A stretch of DNA of 64,000 nucleotides. It comes from Virgisporangium aurantiacum (lineage in GTDB: Bacteria; Actinomycetota; Actinomycetes; Mycobacteriales; Micromonosporaceae). Both the position numbers and the translations under genes were made by a program. Positions 50,701-60,571 of this stretch are shown one piece after another. The stretch is taken from the NCBI RefSeq assembly GCF_016863635.1, contig NZ_BOPG01000064.1, forward strand, positions 105,201 to 169,200, read 5' to 3'. How positions within the stretch are numbered: position 1 is the stretch's first letter; the number at the start of each line of letters is the position of its first letter. The notes under the pieces were generated by a model. That model made no database searches, had not been told where the DNA came from, and saw only the letters and a program-made list of their open reading frames with translations.

Positions 50701-51279
50701 ATGCACGGTGTCAGGCGGTCATTCCTATCGATGGCGCTGGTCGTGGCGGCGATGGCAACGCTGGTGCTTGTCGGGCCCGGCTCGGCCAGTGCGGAGACGA
50801 CGGGCGAGGCGCCGAGCGCGGCCAGTGCGGAGGCGCAGGGCAAGTTGATCCGCGTCGACATGGCGCTGAACTGCGTGAACATGACCGACCAGGCCAGGGC
50901 GTATGCCGTTGAGCACCAGCTGTGCACCGCCGACGGCCAGATCGGTACGGCCAGTGCTATCGACGGTTGGTGCGGGACCAGCTACATCTGGCTCTACAAC
51001 CTCAATGGCGGCCGGATGAACGTCTCGTACGGGTACGTGTCCATCCAGGGGGCCGTCGCCGTCCACTCGCTGCGGGTGTCCTGGTACAACTGGGCAACCG
51101 GCGGTAGCAGCGGCTGGTCGGACATCGCCGGACGGTTCTCCTCCCAGTACGACGCCGTCTCGAGGCAGTTCACGGGCGCGGGTTGGGTGACCGCCGGACT
51201 GAGCGGTTTCGTCACCCTCGTCTGGGGTGGCAGCTGCGACATTCTGAACCCGACGGACGGCGTCCAGGTCAAGCCGTAA
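50701..51279 (+). CDS. Small secreted hypothetical protein
   Basis: A 192-aa exported protein with a Sec signal of about 30 residues (SFLSMALVVAAMATLVLVGP) and an Ala/Glu-rich linker. The mature part contains three Cys (CVNM, GWCGTSY, GGSCDI) and many Trp/Tyr, suggesting a small disulfide-stabilised beta-domain. No family is recognised. The ATG at 50701 has a strong tgaaggag ribosome site. A perfect 20-bp-stem hairpin follows and separates it from the convergent secreted protein. The 232 bp upstream carry no further gene. Confidence 0.75.
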   Translation: MHGVRRSFLSMALVVAAMATLVLVGPGSASAETTGEAPSAASAEAQGKLIRVDMALNCVNMTDQARAYAVEHQLCTADGQIGTASAIDGWCGTSYIWLYNLNGGRMNVSYGYVSIQGAVAVHSLRVSWYNWATGGSSGWSDIAGRFSSQYDAVSRQFTGAGWVTAGLSGFVTLVWGGSCDILNPTDGVQVKP

Positions 51280-51294
51280 CGAGAACCGTATCTG

Positions 51295-51336
51295 ACGTGG
51301 GATGACCCGAGAGCCCGCTCTCGGGTCATCCCACGT
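51295..51336. terminator. 42-bp perfect palindromic hairpin terminator
   Basis: Twenty-base arms ACGTGGGATGACCCGAGAGC (51295-51314) and its exact complement (51317-51336) surround CC. It sits 16 bp after one stop and 14 bp before the convergent one, and serves both genes. Confidence 0.8.
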
Positions 51337-51349
51337 GACTAGTGCGTGG

Positions 51350-51880
51350 TCACCACCAGTTGGTGCACCGTGATTGACCACCGACCGCCCGGCCACAGGC
51401 GCGGAACTGCCACAGAGCGCTGCTGCTGGTGTTCTTGGCCGCGCTGGTCTTGGTCCGTCCGGTGCCGCCGACCGAGAACGGCCCGCACTGCAGCCACGAC
51501 GCGCCCCCGTTGGTGGTCCAGTCCATCCAGACCAGGTCGCCGGTGATCGTGCTGCCGTCGATCATCGCCCATCCCCGCTGGACGCCGCCCACGTTGCCGT
51601 AGTAGAGGATCGCCCGCACGCCGAAGCCGAGGTCGCGGGGGTTGTTCGCGACGGGGGCGACGGTGCCGCGCAGGGTGTCCGGGATGTCGACGAAGCCGTT
51701 GCGCCCACCCTCGCAGTCCGCGGCGGACCGCAGACCCGGATCGGCGACCGGCGCCGGGGCGGCCGCAGCCGGTCCCGGCGCGGAGAGCATGCCGGCCAGC
51801 ACCACGAGCGCGGTGAGGACCAGGGCGAGGCCGCGACCCCTGGTGGGTTGTTTTCCGATCGTGTTGGTCAGTTCGAGCAC
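51350..51880 (-). CDS. Small secreted hypothetical protein (convergent partner)
   Basis: A 176-aa exported protein: a Sec signal at about residues 15-45 (LALVLTALVVLAGMLSAPGP) followed by a mature domain with Cys near 60, 136, 160 and 172 and many Trp. It ends QSRCTNWW. No family is recognised. The GTG at 51880 has gaggaggagct directly upstream, a strong site that decides this start over longer frames. It faces the secreted protein at 50701 across the hairpin; the two share size and export signal but no clear sequence similarity. Confidence 0.78.
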   Translation of the reverse strand: MLELTNTIGKQPTRGRGLALVLTALVVLAGMLSAPGPAAAAPAPVADPGLRSAADCEGGRNGFVDIPDTLRGTVAPVANNPRDLGFGVRAILYYGNVGGVQRGWAMIDGSTITGDLVWMDWTTNGGASWLQCGPFSVGGTGRTKTSAAKNTSSSALWQFRACGRAVGGQSRCTNWW

Positions 51881-52127
51881 AGCTCCTCCTCGTTGGAACA
51901 ATTGATCGCTGCCTGTTGGTGGATCTTTCCGCCGCGAGTGTCGTGTTCTTTTCTCGCGCCGTGGCGCCCGCCCCCGATCCGGGCCATGGCCCGTTGACGT
52001 TGCGCCCCAACCAGATCGCGTTGCGGTCAGGTGTAGTCCCGGTCCGGTTGTCCGGTGTCGGACATAGGAGCTGGACAATCAATGTGCAAACAATGGCTGC
52101 GGCGACGAGTCATCGGGGGGTGACGTT

Positions 52128-55100
52128 ATGCCGCGGCCGGAGCGTCGGTTGGATCCGGCGGACGGGGCGGTGGCGGCTTTCGCCACCGGGTTGCGACAGT
52201 TGCGTGACCATGCCGGGAAGCCCGGATATCGACAGTTGGCACAGCGGGCGCACTTCTCCGCCACGGCGTTGTCCGAGGCGGCCGGTGGCCGCAAGCTACC
52301 GAGCCTCGCCGTCACCATGGCCTTCGTCGAGGCGTGCGGTGGTGATCAGGCCGACTGGAAGACTCGGTGGCAGGAGGCGACCGAGGCGTTGGCACAGGCC
52401 GAACCGGCCGAGGCGGACCGGCCCGCGGCCGGCCGTGCTCCGTATCGCGGGTTGGCCGCGTACGAGCAGGCCGACGCGGAGTGGTACTTCGGGCGGGAGC
52501 CGTTGGTCGACGAGATGGTGCGGCGGCTGACGGCACGGCGTTTCCTGGCGGTGTTCGGCCCCTCCGGCTGTGGCAAGTCGTCACTGCTGCGCGCCGGGCT
52601 GCTGCGGGCCGCCTCGGCCGGCCGGCTACCCGGCGGTGAAAGCACGGCCTGCGTGTTGATTACGCCCGGCGCGCGTCCACTGGACAATCTCGCGCTGGCC
52701 TTCGCGGCGCTCGCCGGTGTCCCGGCGGGATCGTTACGCACCGACCTGGGCACCGACCCGACCCATCTGAGGCTGGCGATCCGTCAGGCCGTTGACGCTC
52801 AGAACCGGGACGGAGAGCTCCTCGTCGTGGTCGACCAGTTCGAGGAGGTGTTCACCCTCTGCGACGACACCGCGGAGCGCGACGCGTTCATCGCGGCGCT
52901 GCTGGCGGCGCAGGGCGACGACAGCCGGGCCAGGGTCGTGATCGCCGGGCGGGCCGACGTCTACACCCGCTGCGCGACCTGTCCCGACCTGGTGACGGCG
53001 CTGCGTGACGCGCAGATCCTGGTCGGTTCGATGACGGCGCTGGAACTGCGTGCGGCGATCACCCGGCCGGCCACCCGGGCCGGTCTCACCGTCGAGGGTG
53101 CGCTGGTGTCCACCATCGTGGCGGAGGCGACCGGCCGACCGGGCGCGCTGCCACTGGTGTCACACGCGTTGCTGGAGGCGTGGCGGCGCCGGCGGGGCAA
53201 CGCGATCACCCTGGCCGGTTACGAGGCGGCCGGTGGGCTGGCGGGCGCGATCGCGCAGACGGCGGAGCGGGTCTACGCCGATCTCGACGGCCGCGGCCGC
53301 GCGGCGGTGCAGGCTGCGTTGCTGCGCCTGGTGGAGGTCGGCGAGGACACCGAGGTCAGCCGGCGGCGGGCGGAGTGGTCGGAGTTCCACTCCGAACCTG
53401 CCGCGGTGCTGCGCCTGTTGGCCGGTGCCCGCCTGGTGACGCTCGGCCGCAGCGGAGTGGAGATCGCGCACGAGGCGCTCATCCACGCCTGGCCGCGGTT
53501 CGGTCGATGGATCAGTGAAGACCGTGACGGGTTACGCGTGCAGCGGCAACTGTCCGAGGCCACGGCGATCTGGCTGGCGCACGACCGCGACGGCGGGTCG
53601 CTGTACCGCGGTGTGCGGCTGCTCCAGGCGACGGAACGGGCTCGACAGCACACCGGCCGGCTCACCACGCGGGAGCGGGAGTTTCTCACCGCCAGCCGGG
53701 CGGCCGAAGACCGTGAGTCCGCGGCGCGGCGACGGCGCGTCCGGGCGACCGTGACAGCGCTGATCGCGGCTGTCGCGGTGGTGTCGGTCCTCGCCGCGTG
53801 GGCGTTGACGCAGGCCGATCGGGCCCAGCGGGAACGCGATACGGCCCTGTCCCGTCAGCTGGCCGCCCAGGCGCGCAGCCAACTGAACGTCGACCCCGAA
53901 CTCGCGGTCCTGCTGGCGAAGCAGGCGGTGGCGGTGACCTACACCCGGCAGGCCGATGCGGTTCTCCGGCAGGCCGTGGCGCAGTCCCGATTGCGCGCGG
54001 TGCTGCCCGGTCACGACGGCCCCGTCTACGCCGTGACCTTCGCCGGGCCGGGCCGCCTGATCAGCGGCGGTGAGGACGGCACCGTGCGGATCTGGGCCAG
54101 CGACCGCTCGACGGCACCGGTGGTGCTACCGGGCCACCGTGGGCGGGTGTGGGGTGTGGCGGTCAGCGGCGATGGGCAGCGCCTGGCCACCGGCGGCGCA
54201 GATCGCACCGTCCGGCTGTGGCCGGATCCGGCGACGGGTGAGTCCCGCGTACTCGGCACCCACGAGCGCACGGTACGCAACGTGGTGTTCAGCCCCGACG
54301 GCACCAGAGTGGCCAGCGCGAGCGACGACGGAACCGTACGGGTGTGGGACACCACCGGTGGATCGGATCCGGTCGTGCTGCGCGGCCATGACGGTCCGGT
54401 ACTGGGCGTGGCCTTCAGCCCGGACGGCAAACTGTTGGCCAGCAGTGGCAACGATCGCACGATCCGGCTGTGGCCGGTGGCCGGCGGCGCCCCGACCGTC
54501 CTGTCCGGACATGAAGCGTCCGTGGAGTACCTCGTGTTCAGCGCGGACGGCACACGGCTGGCGAGCGCCAGCACCGACGGCACCGCGCGGATCTGGCCCA
54601 TCGGCGGCAGCGGCACACCGCTCGTGTTGCGTGGACACGACGGCACCGTGGAAGCGGTGGCCTTCGCCGCCGACGGCCAGGTGGCGACGATGGGGAACGA
54701 CCGGACCGTCCGGCTGTGGAACGCGGGCAGCGTCACCCATCCGCGGATCCTGCGCGGGCACAAGGGAACCGTCTGGGCGGCCGCGTTCAGCCCGGACGGT
54801 CAGCGGCTGGCGAGCGCCAGCGACGACGGGACGATCAGGCTCTGGGACGCCACGATGACCGGCGTCCCACTCGTCATGCGCGGACACACCGGCTCGGTGT
54901 GGAGCGGTGCCTACAGCGCGGACGGGCACCGCATCGTCACCGGTGGACACGACCGCACCGTACGGGTCTGGGACACCACGACCGGCCGCGAACCCGTGGT
55001 ACTGCGCGGACACCGGGACGAGGTGACCAGCGTCGACCTGAGCCCGGACGGCAACCGGGCGGTCAGCGCCTCCCTCGACGGCGAAGTACGGCTCTGGAAC

Positions 55101-55829
55101 TGGTCCGGCGGTGACGGCCAGCTGGTGTCCACCGGCCACGAGGGTGCGGTCATGCAGGTCGCGTTTCATCCGGACGGCCGGCACATCCTCAGCGGGGGAG
55201 CCGACGGCACGGTCCGCATCTCGTCGGCCGACGGGGGTGAACCGATCGTCCTGCGCGGCCACCACGGCGCGGTCCGGGCCACGTTCAGCCCGGACGGGCG
55301 GCTCGTGGCGAGCGCCGGCTGGGACGGCAGCGTCCGGCTGTGGAACTGGGCCGCCGGTGGCGAACCCGTCGTGCTGCGCGGCCACGAAGGACCGGTGTGG
55401 GCCGCGGACTTCAGCCCGGACGGCAGCCTCCTGGCCACCGCGGGAAGCGACGGCACGGTACGGGTCTGGCACCTCTCCCACCCGGACGCCCCCGTGAACC
55501 TCGGCGCGCATCAGGGCGTGGCCTGGACCGTGGCGTTCAGCGCCGACGGACACCTGATCGTCAGTTCCGGCAGCGACGGCACCGTGCGGATCTGGCAACC
55601 GGACGGCGCGAGCGATCCCATCGTCTTCGACGGTCACGGCGCCTCCGTCGAGGCCACCAGCTTCGACCCGTCCGGCGACGTGCTGCTCACCGTCCACGGT
55701 GACGGCACCGTCCGTACCTGGCGCTGTCCCGTCTGCGGGCCGATCACCACCGTGATGGCCGCGGCCGACCAGCAGGTCACCCGCCAGTTGACCGACGACG
55801 AACGCCGGATGTTCCGCATCGACGCCTGA
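52128..55829 (+). CDS. HTH-nSTAND1 ATPase-WD40 protein
   Basis: A 1233-aa protein. In order: an N-terminal helix-turn-helix-like domain (about 10-75, GYRQLAQRAHFSATALSEA), the nSTAND1 entry motif YRGLAAYEQADAEWYFGREP, P-loop FGPSGCGKSS (about 143-152), Walker B LLVVVDQFEEV (about 232-242), helical STAND regions, a transmembrane-like segment (about 540-560), and from about 625 fourteen WD40 repeats, enough for two seven-bladed propellers. Two in-frame TTA codons (52734, 53532) suggest bldA-dependent expression. Known: STAND ATPases with WD40 sensors act in signalling and defence. It is convergent with the conjugation operon. Start: ATG 52128 behind ggggggtga. Confidence 0.92.
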   Translation: MPRPERRLDPADGAVAAFATGLRQLRDHAGKPGYRQLAQRAHFSATALSEAAGGRKLPSLAVTMAFVEACGGDQADWKTRWQEATEALAQAEPAEADRPAAGRAPYRGLAAYEQADAEWYFGREPLVDEMVRRLTARRFLAVFGPSGCGKSSLLRAGLLRAASAGRLPGGESTACVLITPGARPLDNLALAFAALAGVPAGSLRTDLGTDPTHLRLAIRQAVDAQNRDGELLVVVDQFEEVFTLCDDTAERDAFIAALLAAQGDDSRARVVIAGRADVYTRCATCPDLVTALRDAQILVGSMTALELRAAITRPATRAGLTVEGALVSTIVAEATGRPGALPLVSHALLEAWRRRRGNAITLAGYEAAGGLAGAIAQTAERVYADLDGRGRAAVQAALLRLVEVGEDTEVSRRRAEWSEFHSEPAAVLRLLAGARLVTLGRSGVEIAHEALIHAWPRFGRWISEDRDGLRVQRQLSEATAIWLAHDRDGGSLYRGVRLLQATERARQHTGRLTTREREFLTASRAAEDRESAARRRRVRATVTALIAAVAVVSVLAAWALTQADRAQRERDTALSRQLAAQARSQLNVDPELAVLLAKQAVAVTYTRQADAVLRQAVAQSRLRAVLPGHDGPVYAVTFAGPGRLISGGEDGTVRIWASDRSTAPVVLPGHRGRVWGVAVSGDGQRLATGGADRTVRLWPDPATGESRVLGTHERTVRNVVFSPDGTRVASASDDGTVRVWDTTGGSDPVVLRGHDGPVLGVAFSPDGKLLASSGNDRTIRLWPVAGGAPTVLSGHEASVEYLVFSADGTRLASASTDGTARIWPIGGSGTPLVLRGHDGTVEAVAFAADGQVATMGNDRTVRLWNAGSVTHPRILRGHKGTVWAAAFSPDGQRLASASDDGTIRLWDATMTGVPLVMRGHTGSVWSGAYSADGHRIVTGGHDRTVRVWDTTTGREPVVLRGHRDEVTSVDLSPDGNRAVSASLDGEVRLWNWSGGDGQLVSTGHEGAVMQVAFHPDGRHILSGGADGTVRISSADGGEPIVLRGHHGAVRATFSPDGRLVASAGWDGSVRLWNWAAGGEPVVLRGHEGPVWAADFSPDGSLLATAGSDGTVRVWHLSHPDAPVNLGAHQGVAWTVAFSADGHLIVSSGSDGTVRIWQPDGASDPIVFDGHGASVEATSFDPSGDVLLTVHGDGTVRTWRCPVCGPITTVMAAADQQVTRQLTDDERRMFRIDA

Positions 55830-55856
55830 CGTCCTGTCCGTGACGTGGACGGTTGG

Positions 55857-57698
55857 TCATTTGTCGGGCCCGTATCCGGAAGGGTGTTCGGCCCGACGCA
55901 TCCGGGTCTGGCTCTCCGCCCGGGCGAGCTCGATGTTCCGCTGGATCTGGTCCTCGGTGCGCTTCCTCGCCCGCTCGATCTCCTTGCCGTCGGGGCGTTT
56001 CCACCACGGCGTGAGTTCGACCTCGACGGCACGGGCCGAGCGGGCCAGGATCACCGCCCGGCCGAACTTCATCGTCCGGATCTCCTCGGGCGACATGACG
56101 TCGCGCACCACGGCGCCCTTGCGGTCGTCGGTCTTGCCGATGAGTCTGGACAGTTCGTTGAGGTCGTCGGAGCGTCCACCGCCGCCGAGCACCACGCGCA
56201 CCGTCGCGTTGCTCCACAACGCTTCGGCGCCGGCGCCCCAGGCCTGGCGGGCGGCCGACAGGTCCTGGAGATGGACGTGCACCGCGATCGCGAAGGCGCT
56301 GAGGTCGACCATCATCGCCGGGATGCCCGGCAGAGCGGCCACGCTCACCGCGTCGTTGAGTTCCAGGGTGAGTGGAGGATCGAGGCGACCGTCCGGGCTA
56401 CGGATGGCCATGGTCCGGGCACGCCCCACGAGGTCGCCCAGAATCAGGGCCACGAGCGCACCCAGATGGCTACCTTCCCCCTCGCGGTCGAGGAGATACA
56501 ACGTGTTCCGGCCCTTGACGAACTCCGACATGGTGAACGCCTCCGCGGCCGTGGCGGCGCAGGCATCCATGATCGCGGGCGCGACGAACATGCTCATGGC
56601 CCGGCTGATGAAGTAGTACACCTTGTCGCGGTAGCCCGTCTCGCCGGTCGCTGTCCGCTCCAGGGCGGCGGCCGCACCGGGAGCGGCGGCACCGACCGCC
56701 TCGTAGCGCAGCAGGATGTCGATCGGCTCCCGGTCGCCGGGGTCGCCGGCCCATCGCGCCACGTCACGGATCGTCCGGTCGGCGAGCGCCGCCGCGTGCA
56801 GCAGATGGCGCAGCGTCGTCTTGGCCTCCAGCACGGGTCGGGCGTTCTCCCCGTCCACCGTCAACCCGGTGGTGCCCATCAGGTAGTCGGCCCGCTTCTT
56901 CGCGTCGTTGGCGTCGTCACAGCCGAGGACGGGTGAGAACCGCAACGTCTCCGGCCAGCGGGTCCAGTTCTGCGGGTCGAACACGTAGACCCTGCCGACG
57001 GCGCGGCGGGCCTCGTAGGTCGCGGTGAAGATGTCGGTGCGCGAGGAGGTGACGATCAGCGGACCCGGTGCGTCGATGACGTTGGCCGTGACGAAGTGGG
57101 CGTCCTTGCCCTGCCGCGGCGCGCCGATGACGACCATGCCGTCTTCGACGGAGGCCCACAACTTCTCGCCCGACCTGCTGTCACGACCGAGGTAGTAGCC
57201 GACGTCGGTCGGCTTGACGCCGCCGACCCTGGCGAGCGACGGGCGAAGGTACCGGGCCCGTGCCAGCAACGCCCTGGTGCCGAGCAACTGCACGATCTCA
57301 CTGCGCGAGGCGAACCCGAGGCGGAAGCGGCGCCAGACCCGGCGCCGGCGGAAGTCGATGGCGAACCGGACGAGGAATACCACGAGCGCGACCACCGGCA
57401 GGTTGAACAGGACGCTCAGCACCACGATCAGCCGGCCCGGTCCCAGGTCGGCCCGGACCGCTTCCGGCCACGCACCGTGCACGTGACCCGGGTCCATGGC
57501 GAGCCGGAGCAGGAGTGCCGGTGCCCTACCGGCAGGCACGTCCGGCCAGGGATTCCCGGTCAGAATCGCCGACGCCTGACCGGCCAGCCAGATCATGAGA
57601 CTTACCACGTAGAGGACCGGTAGCACGAAAACCAGGGAACTGACGCCGTTCGCGATCGCGTCGTCGATGTCACCGGTCTCGCTGACGTTCCGTTTCAC
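55857..57698 (-). CDS. VirD4/TraG-like conjugative coupling ATPase
   Basis: A 613-aa membrane ATPase: two N-terminal membrane helices (about 20-45 and 95-125), then the NTPase core with Walker A VVIGAPRQGKDAHF, a Walker B-like PPLTLELNDA region and a RVVLGGGGRSDDLNEL segment typical of coupling proteins. It would bring the DNA-relaxase complex to the secretion channel. The GTG at 57698 overlaps the previous stop by 4 bp and has gaggagag upstream. It is the last gene of the operon; 27 bp separate it from the convergent nSTAND gene. Confidence 0.86.
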   Translation of the reverse strand: MKRNVSETGDIDDAIANGVSSLVFVLPVLYVVSLMIWLAGQASAILTGNPWPDVPAGRAPALLLRLAMDPGHVHGAWPEAVRADLGPGRLIVVLSVLFNLPVVALVVFLVRFAIDFRRRRVWRRFRLGFASRSEIVQLLGTRALLARARYLRPSLARVGGVKPTDVGYYLGRDSRSGEKLWASVEDGMVVIGAPRQGKDAHFVTANVIDAPGPLIVTSSRTDIFTATYEARRAVGRVYVFDPQNWTRWPETLRFSPVLGCDDANDAKKRADYLMGTTGLTVDGENARPVLEAKTTLRHLLHAAALADRTIRDVARWAGDPGDREPIDILLRYEAVGAAAPGAAAALERTATGETGYRDKVYYFISRAMSMFVAPAIMDACAATAAEAFTMSEFVKGRNTLYLLDREGEGSHLGALVALILGDLVGRARTMAIRSPDGRLDPPLTLELNDAVSVAALPGIPAMMVDLSAFAIAVHVHLQDLSAARQAWGAGAEALWSNATVRVVLGGGGRSDDLNELSRLIGKTDDRKGAVVRDVMSPEEIRTMKFGRAVILARSARAVEVELTPWWKRPDGKEIERARKRTEDQIQRNIELARAESQTRMRRAEHPSGYGPDK

Positions 57699-58732
57699 GA
57701 ACTCTCCTCGGGTGGGGGCGCCGCGGCGCCGATCCGGCGGGCGAGGCGGCGGAGCTGGTTTCCGGTGAGGACCGGCGGTCCGTGGGCGAGCCGGCCGGCC
57801 AGCAGATCGCCGCGGATCACGAGCACGTCGGTCGCGCCGTCGGTGGTCGCGCGGGCGAGCCCGTCGGCGAATCCGGCGGTGAGGACGGCGAGCACCGGCT
57901 GGACCGGAGTCCGTAACCGGTTCCGGGTCAGCCGGGACGCGCGGACGGCGGTCGACACCTTCGGCAGCGGGCGGCCGTCGATCAGCAGGCGGGAACCGCG
58001 GGGTGTGGTCGCGACGGTGCCCGGACGGAGCAGTGGCGTGACGCTGTAGACGCCCGACGGCGCCGCCAGGACGGTCACCGTGCGGTTCGCCCGGCCGGCG
58101 ACCGCGCCGACGTGCCCGCCCGGCACCGCGGCCAGCAGGGCGTGGAGTTCGGGGTTCACGCCGGGCGGACATCCGCGGTTCCGGCCGCGCCACCGGAAGC
58201 CGGCCCGCCAGGCGAGCACCGCGATCGTCACCACATAGCCGACCGCCCAGGCGTTGGTCGGCAGAAGGTACGAGGCGGCCCAGACGACGAGCGCGTTCGT
58301 CGCCCACGCCAACATCACCGTCAGGGCCGGCCGGGGTGTCCGGCTCAGGACGGCGACGAGCCCGGCGACCGCGCCGAGGGCACCGACCGTCGCAATGGCC
58401 GGTGACATCGCGAAAGACACCTGCGCGGGGCCATTGCCGCCGGCTGCCAGCAGACCCACGTGCGGCGCGGTGATGAACCACCAAACGAGCGCCAGGCCGG
58501 TGGTGACCAGCGCCCGGTGCGCGGTCCAGGCCACCCACAACACCGCCAGTACCACCGCCACCGCGAACCCGAGCGCCAGCCGCGACCGGTCGGCGCACAG
58601 GGCCAGCAGGCTCAGCGTCGCCACACCGACGACGGCGAAACCGTAGACGCGTCGCCGATTGACCGGGGGGCGCGGGCGCGCCGGCCGGATCTCACGCAGC
58701 CTGCGCACGATCCGGTTGGACAGCCCTCTCAT
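57695..58732 (-). CDS. Membrane protein of the conjugation operon
   Basis: A 345-aa protein with about six membrane helices in residues 30-185, followed by a soluble C-terminal domain starting at ELHALLAAVPGGHVGAV, with the NERD-like segment VLAAPSGVYSVTPLL. The function is unknown; position between the peptidoglycan hydrolase and VirD4 marks it as a part of the transfer apparatus. The ATG at 58732 is 7 nt from gagagg; the GTG at 58735 is the alternative. Confidence 0.72.
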   Translation of the reverse strand: MRGLSNRIVRRLREIRPARPRPPVNRRRVYGFAVVGVATLSLLALCADRSRLALGFAVAVVLAVLWVAWTAHRALVTTGLALVWWFITAPHVGLLAAGGNGPAQVSFAMSPAIATVGALGAVAGLVAVLSRTPRPALTVMLAWATNALVVWAASYLLPTNAWAVGYVVTIAVLAWRAGFRWRGRNRGCPPGVNPELHALLAAVPGGHVGAVAGRANRTVTVLAAPSGVYSVTPLLRPGTVATTPRGSRLLIDGRPLPKVSTAVRASRLTRNRLRTPVQPVLAVLTAGFADGLARATTDGATDVLVIRGDLLAGRLAHGPPVLTGNQLRRLARRIGAAAPPPEESS

Positions 58733-58753
58733 CACGGAGCCTCTCTTGCCTTC

Positions 58754-60571
58754 TTAATAGGGGACACCGTGTTCCCGGAGCACCGGCATCGGATCGACCG
58801 GTTTACCGGTCCAGGGGGTACCGTTCGCCGCGGCCTGCCGCACGTCGAAGTGCAGGTGGCAGCCGCTGGACCGGCCTTCGGTGCCAACGTCGGCGATATG
58901 TTGCCCCTTGCTGACCCGTTGGCCCTCCGATACGTATCTCTGCTGCTCATGCCCGTACCCGGTGTGCAGGCCTCCGCCGTGATCGATGAGGATGTACTGA
59001 CCGTATCCACCGACGACACTGACGTCGCCGCTGGAGAGGATCACAGTGCCGTCGGCGACGGCACGGATGGGCGTACCGCATCCCGTTTCGATGTCCAGCC
59101 CGTTGTGCTGCACCCCGTCCCGCATGCCGAAGGGGGAACCCGCGTAGCCGGAGGTGGGCCTGGCCCAGGTTCCTGCGGCTCCGCCGCCGGTGGTGATGCC
59201 CTTGACCCGGCCAACGGCGATCACCGTTTGCCAGCGGGTCTTGAAGTTCGTGATCTGCAGACCGACATTGGAGCTGTGCGCCTCGCCCACCTCGGGTTGG
59301 CCGTCCTTGTCCAGACCGAGGAACATCGCGACGTGCCCGACGTACCGGCCGGGGAACCGCGTCGACAGGTCCTGAGCAAGCCTGTAGCCGTTGTCGATGA
59401 ACAACAGGTCGCCCGGTCGAAGGCCCTCCGCGCCGGTGAGGGGTTGCCTTGCGACGATCTCCATCATGTCTGAATCGGCCTGCGGCGCCGTAGTCCGCGG
59501 GATGTTGACGCCGATGGACTTGTAGGCCTGGACCATCAAGCCGGAACAGTCGAACGCGTCCGGCCCTGTCGCGCCCCAGATGTACGGCACGTGTAGACCG
59601 TTGGGCAGAAGCCGCGTCACCTGATGCCTGACGAAGGCGACGACTGTCTTGAGCTGCCCGGTGTCCACGTCGCTGCCGCAGACCGGGCTGCTCCCGGTGA
59701 CGTCACCGCCATTGACCGCGCCGCCACCGGCGTACTTCTCCGCCCAGAACAGGATGTCGTTCTGCCACGGTTTCCTGTAGTTGTACCGGTTGAGCGCGGC
59801 CATCGTGGCCTCCGGGCTGTCGGTGAACTTCTGGCTCCGGAGATCATTGGCTGCCGTGTGGAGCATGAAGGCCGCCATGGTGAGCTGGTCTTCGACGCGG
59901 TCGATGCGCCTCTTGCCCCTTTCGTTCGGCTTTTGCGACAACATATTGGAGAACTGTTCCCACGTGGGAGGAGTGAACTGCATCGGCCCGACCGATCCGT
60001 CGGCCGGCCTGGGTATCCAGGTATCCGGATGAGAGCCGTGTTTACTCTCCTGCCACGACACGGCCGCCAGCACGTACCAGGGAATGCCCCATCTTCTCGC
60101 CGCCGACAGGAGCGTTGCCAGGTACGGTATCCGCTGCCCGTTGTGCATGTAGTACTCCGGCACCGGGCCAGGAGTGACCGACGGGTCTCTGGTCTGTTCA
60201 CGGTTGGCGGGATTGTGGTCCCACGCCGGAAGCTTGAAGCCGGGGTTGAGCGGAACGGGTCCCCTGCCATCATCATCGTCGTCGTCGGTGTTGTCGACGT
60301 TCGACGCCGTGCCACCGTTCTGCGCCACGGAGCCGCCGTACAGTCTGCAGTCCTCAGCATTCCCGCCTGCGCTGTAGGCGAGGTTTCCGTTCCCGCCGCC
60401 TCGAAGGAATCCGAGGCACGTCAGGGACATCAGGGCGAGGACCGCTACGACAACCGTCCCGTTCCGGGCGGCGGCCGCCCCTGGGGCCTTGCCGGCCCGA
60501 TCCTGCCGGGTGACGGCGCGCCCGGGACCTCTGCCAGATCGGGCGACGTCGCGTCTGAGGTCAGCCCGCAC
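58754..60571 (-). CDS. Three-domain peptidoglycan hydrolase of the transfer apparatus
   Basis: A 605-aa exported protein with an N-terminal membrane segment (about 38-58), then an acidic linker. It carries a lytic-transglycosylase (SLT) domain at about 150-280 (AAVSWQESKHGS, catalytic Glu; GPMQFTPPTWEQF), an NlpC/P60 domain at about 310-450 (DAFDCSGLMVQAYKS, Cys; VGHVAMFLG, His) and an M23 metallopeptidase domain at about 475-600 (QHNGLDIE, GCHLHFDV). It would open the cell wall for the channel, like VirB1/TcpG-type hydrolases. The GTG at 60571 overlaps the previous gene by 11 bp. Confidence 0.9.
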   Translation of the reverse strand: MRADLRRDVARSGRGPGRAVTRQDRAGKAPGAAAARNGTVVVAVLALMSLTCLGFLRGGGNGNLAYSAGGNAEDCRLYGGSVAQNGGTASNVDNTDDDDDDGRGPVPLNPGFKLPAWDHNPANREQTRDPSVTPGPVPEYYMHNGQRIPYLATLLSAARRWGIPWYVLAAVSWQESKHGSHPDTWIPRPADGSVGPMQFTPPTWEQFSNMLSQKPNERGKRRIDRVEDQLTMAAFMLHTAANDLRSQKFTDSPEATMAALNRYNYRKPWQNDILFWAEKYAGGGAVNGGDVTGSSPVCGSDVDTGQLKTVVAFVRHQVTRLLPNGLHVPYIWGATGPDAFDCSGLMVQAYKSIGVNIPRTTAPQADSDMMEIVARQPLTGAEGLRPGDLLFIDNGYRLAQDLSTRFPGRYVGHVAMFLGLDKDGQPEVGEAHSSNVGLQITNFKTRWQTVIAVGRVKGITTGGGAAGTWARPTSGYAGSPFGMRDGVQHNGLDIETGCGTPIRAVADGTVILSSGDVSVVGGYGQYILIDHGGGLHTGYGHEQQRYVSEGQRVSKGQHIADVGTEGRSSGCHLHFDVRQAAANGTPWTGKPVDPMPVLREHGVPY

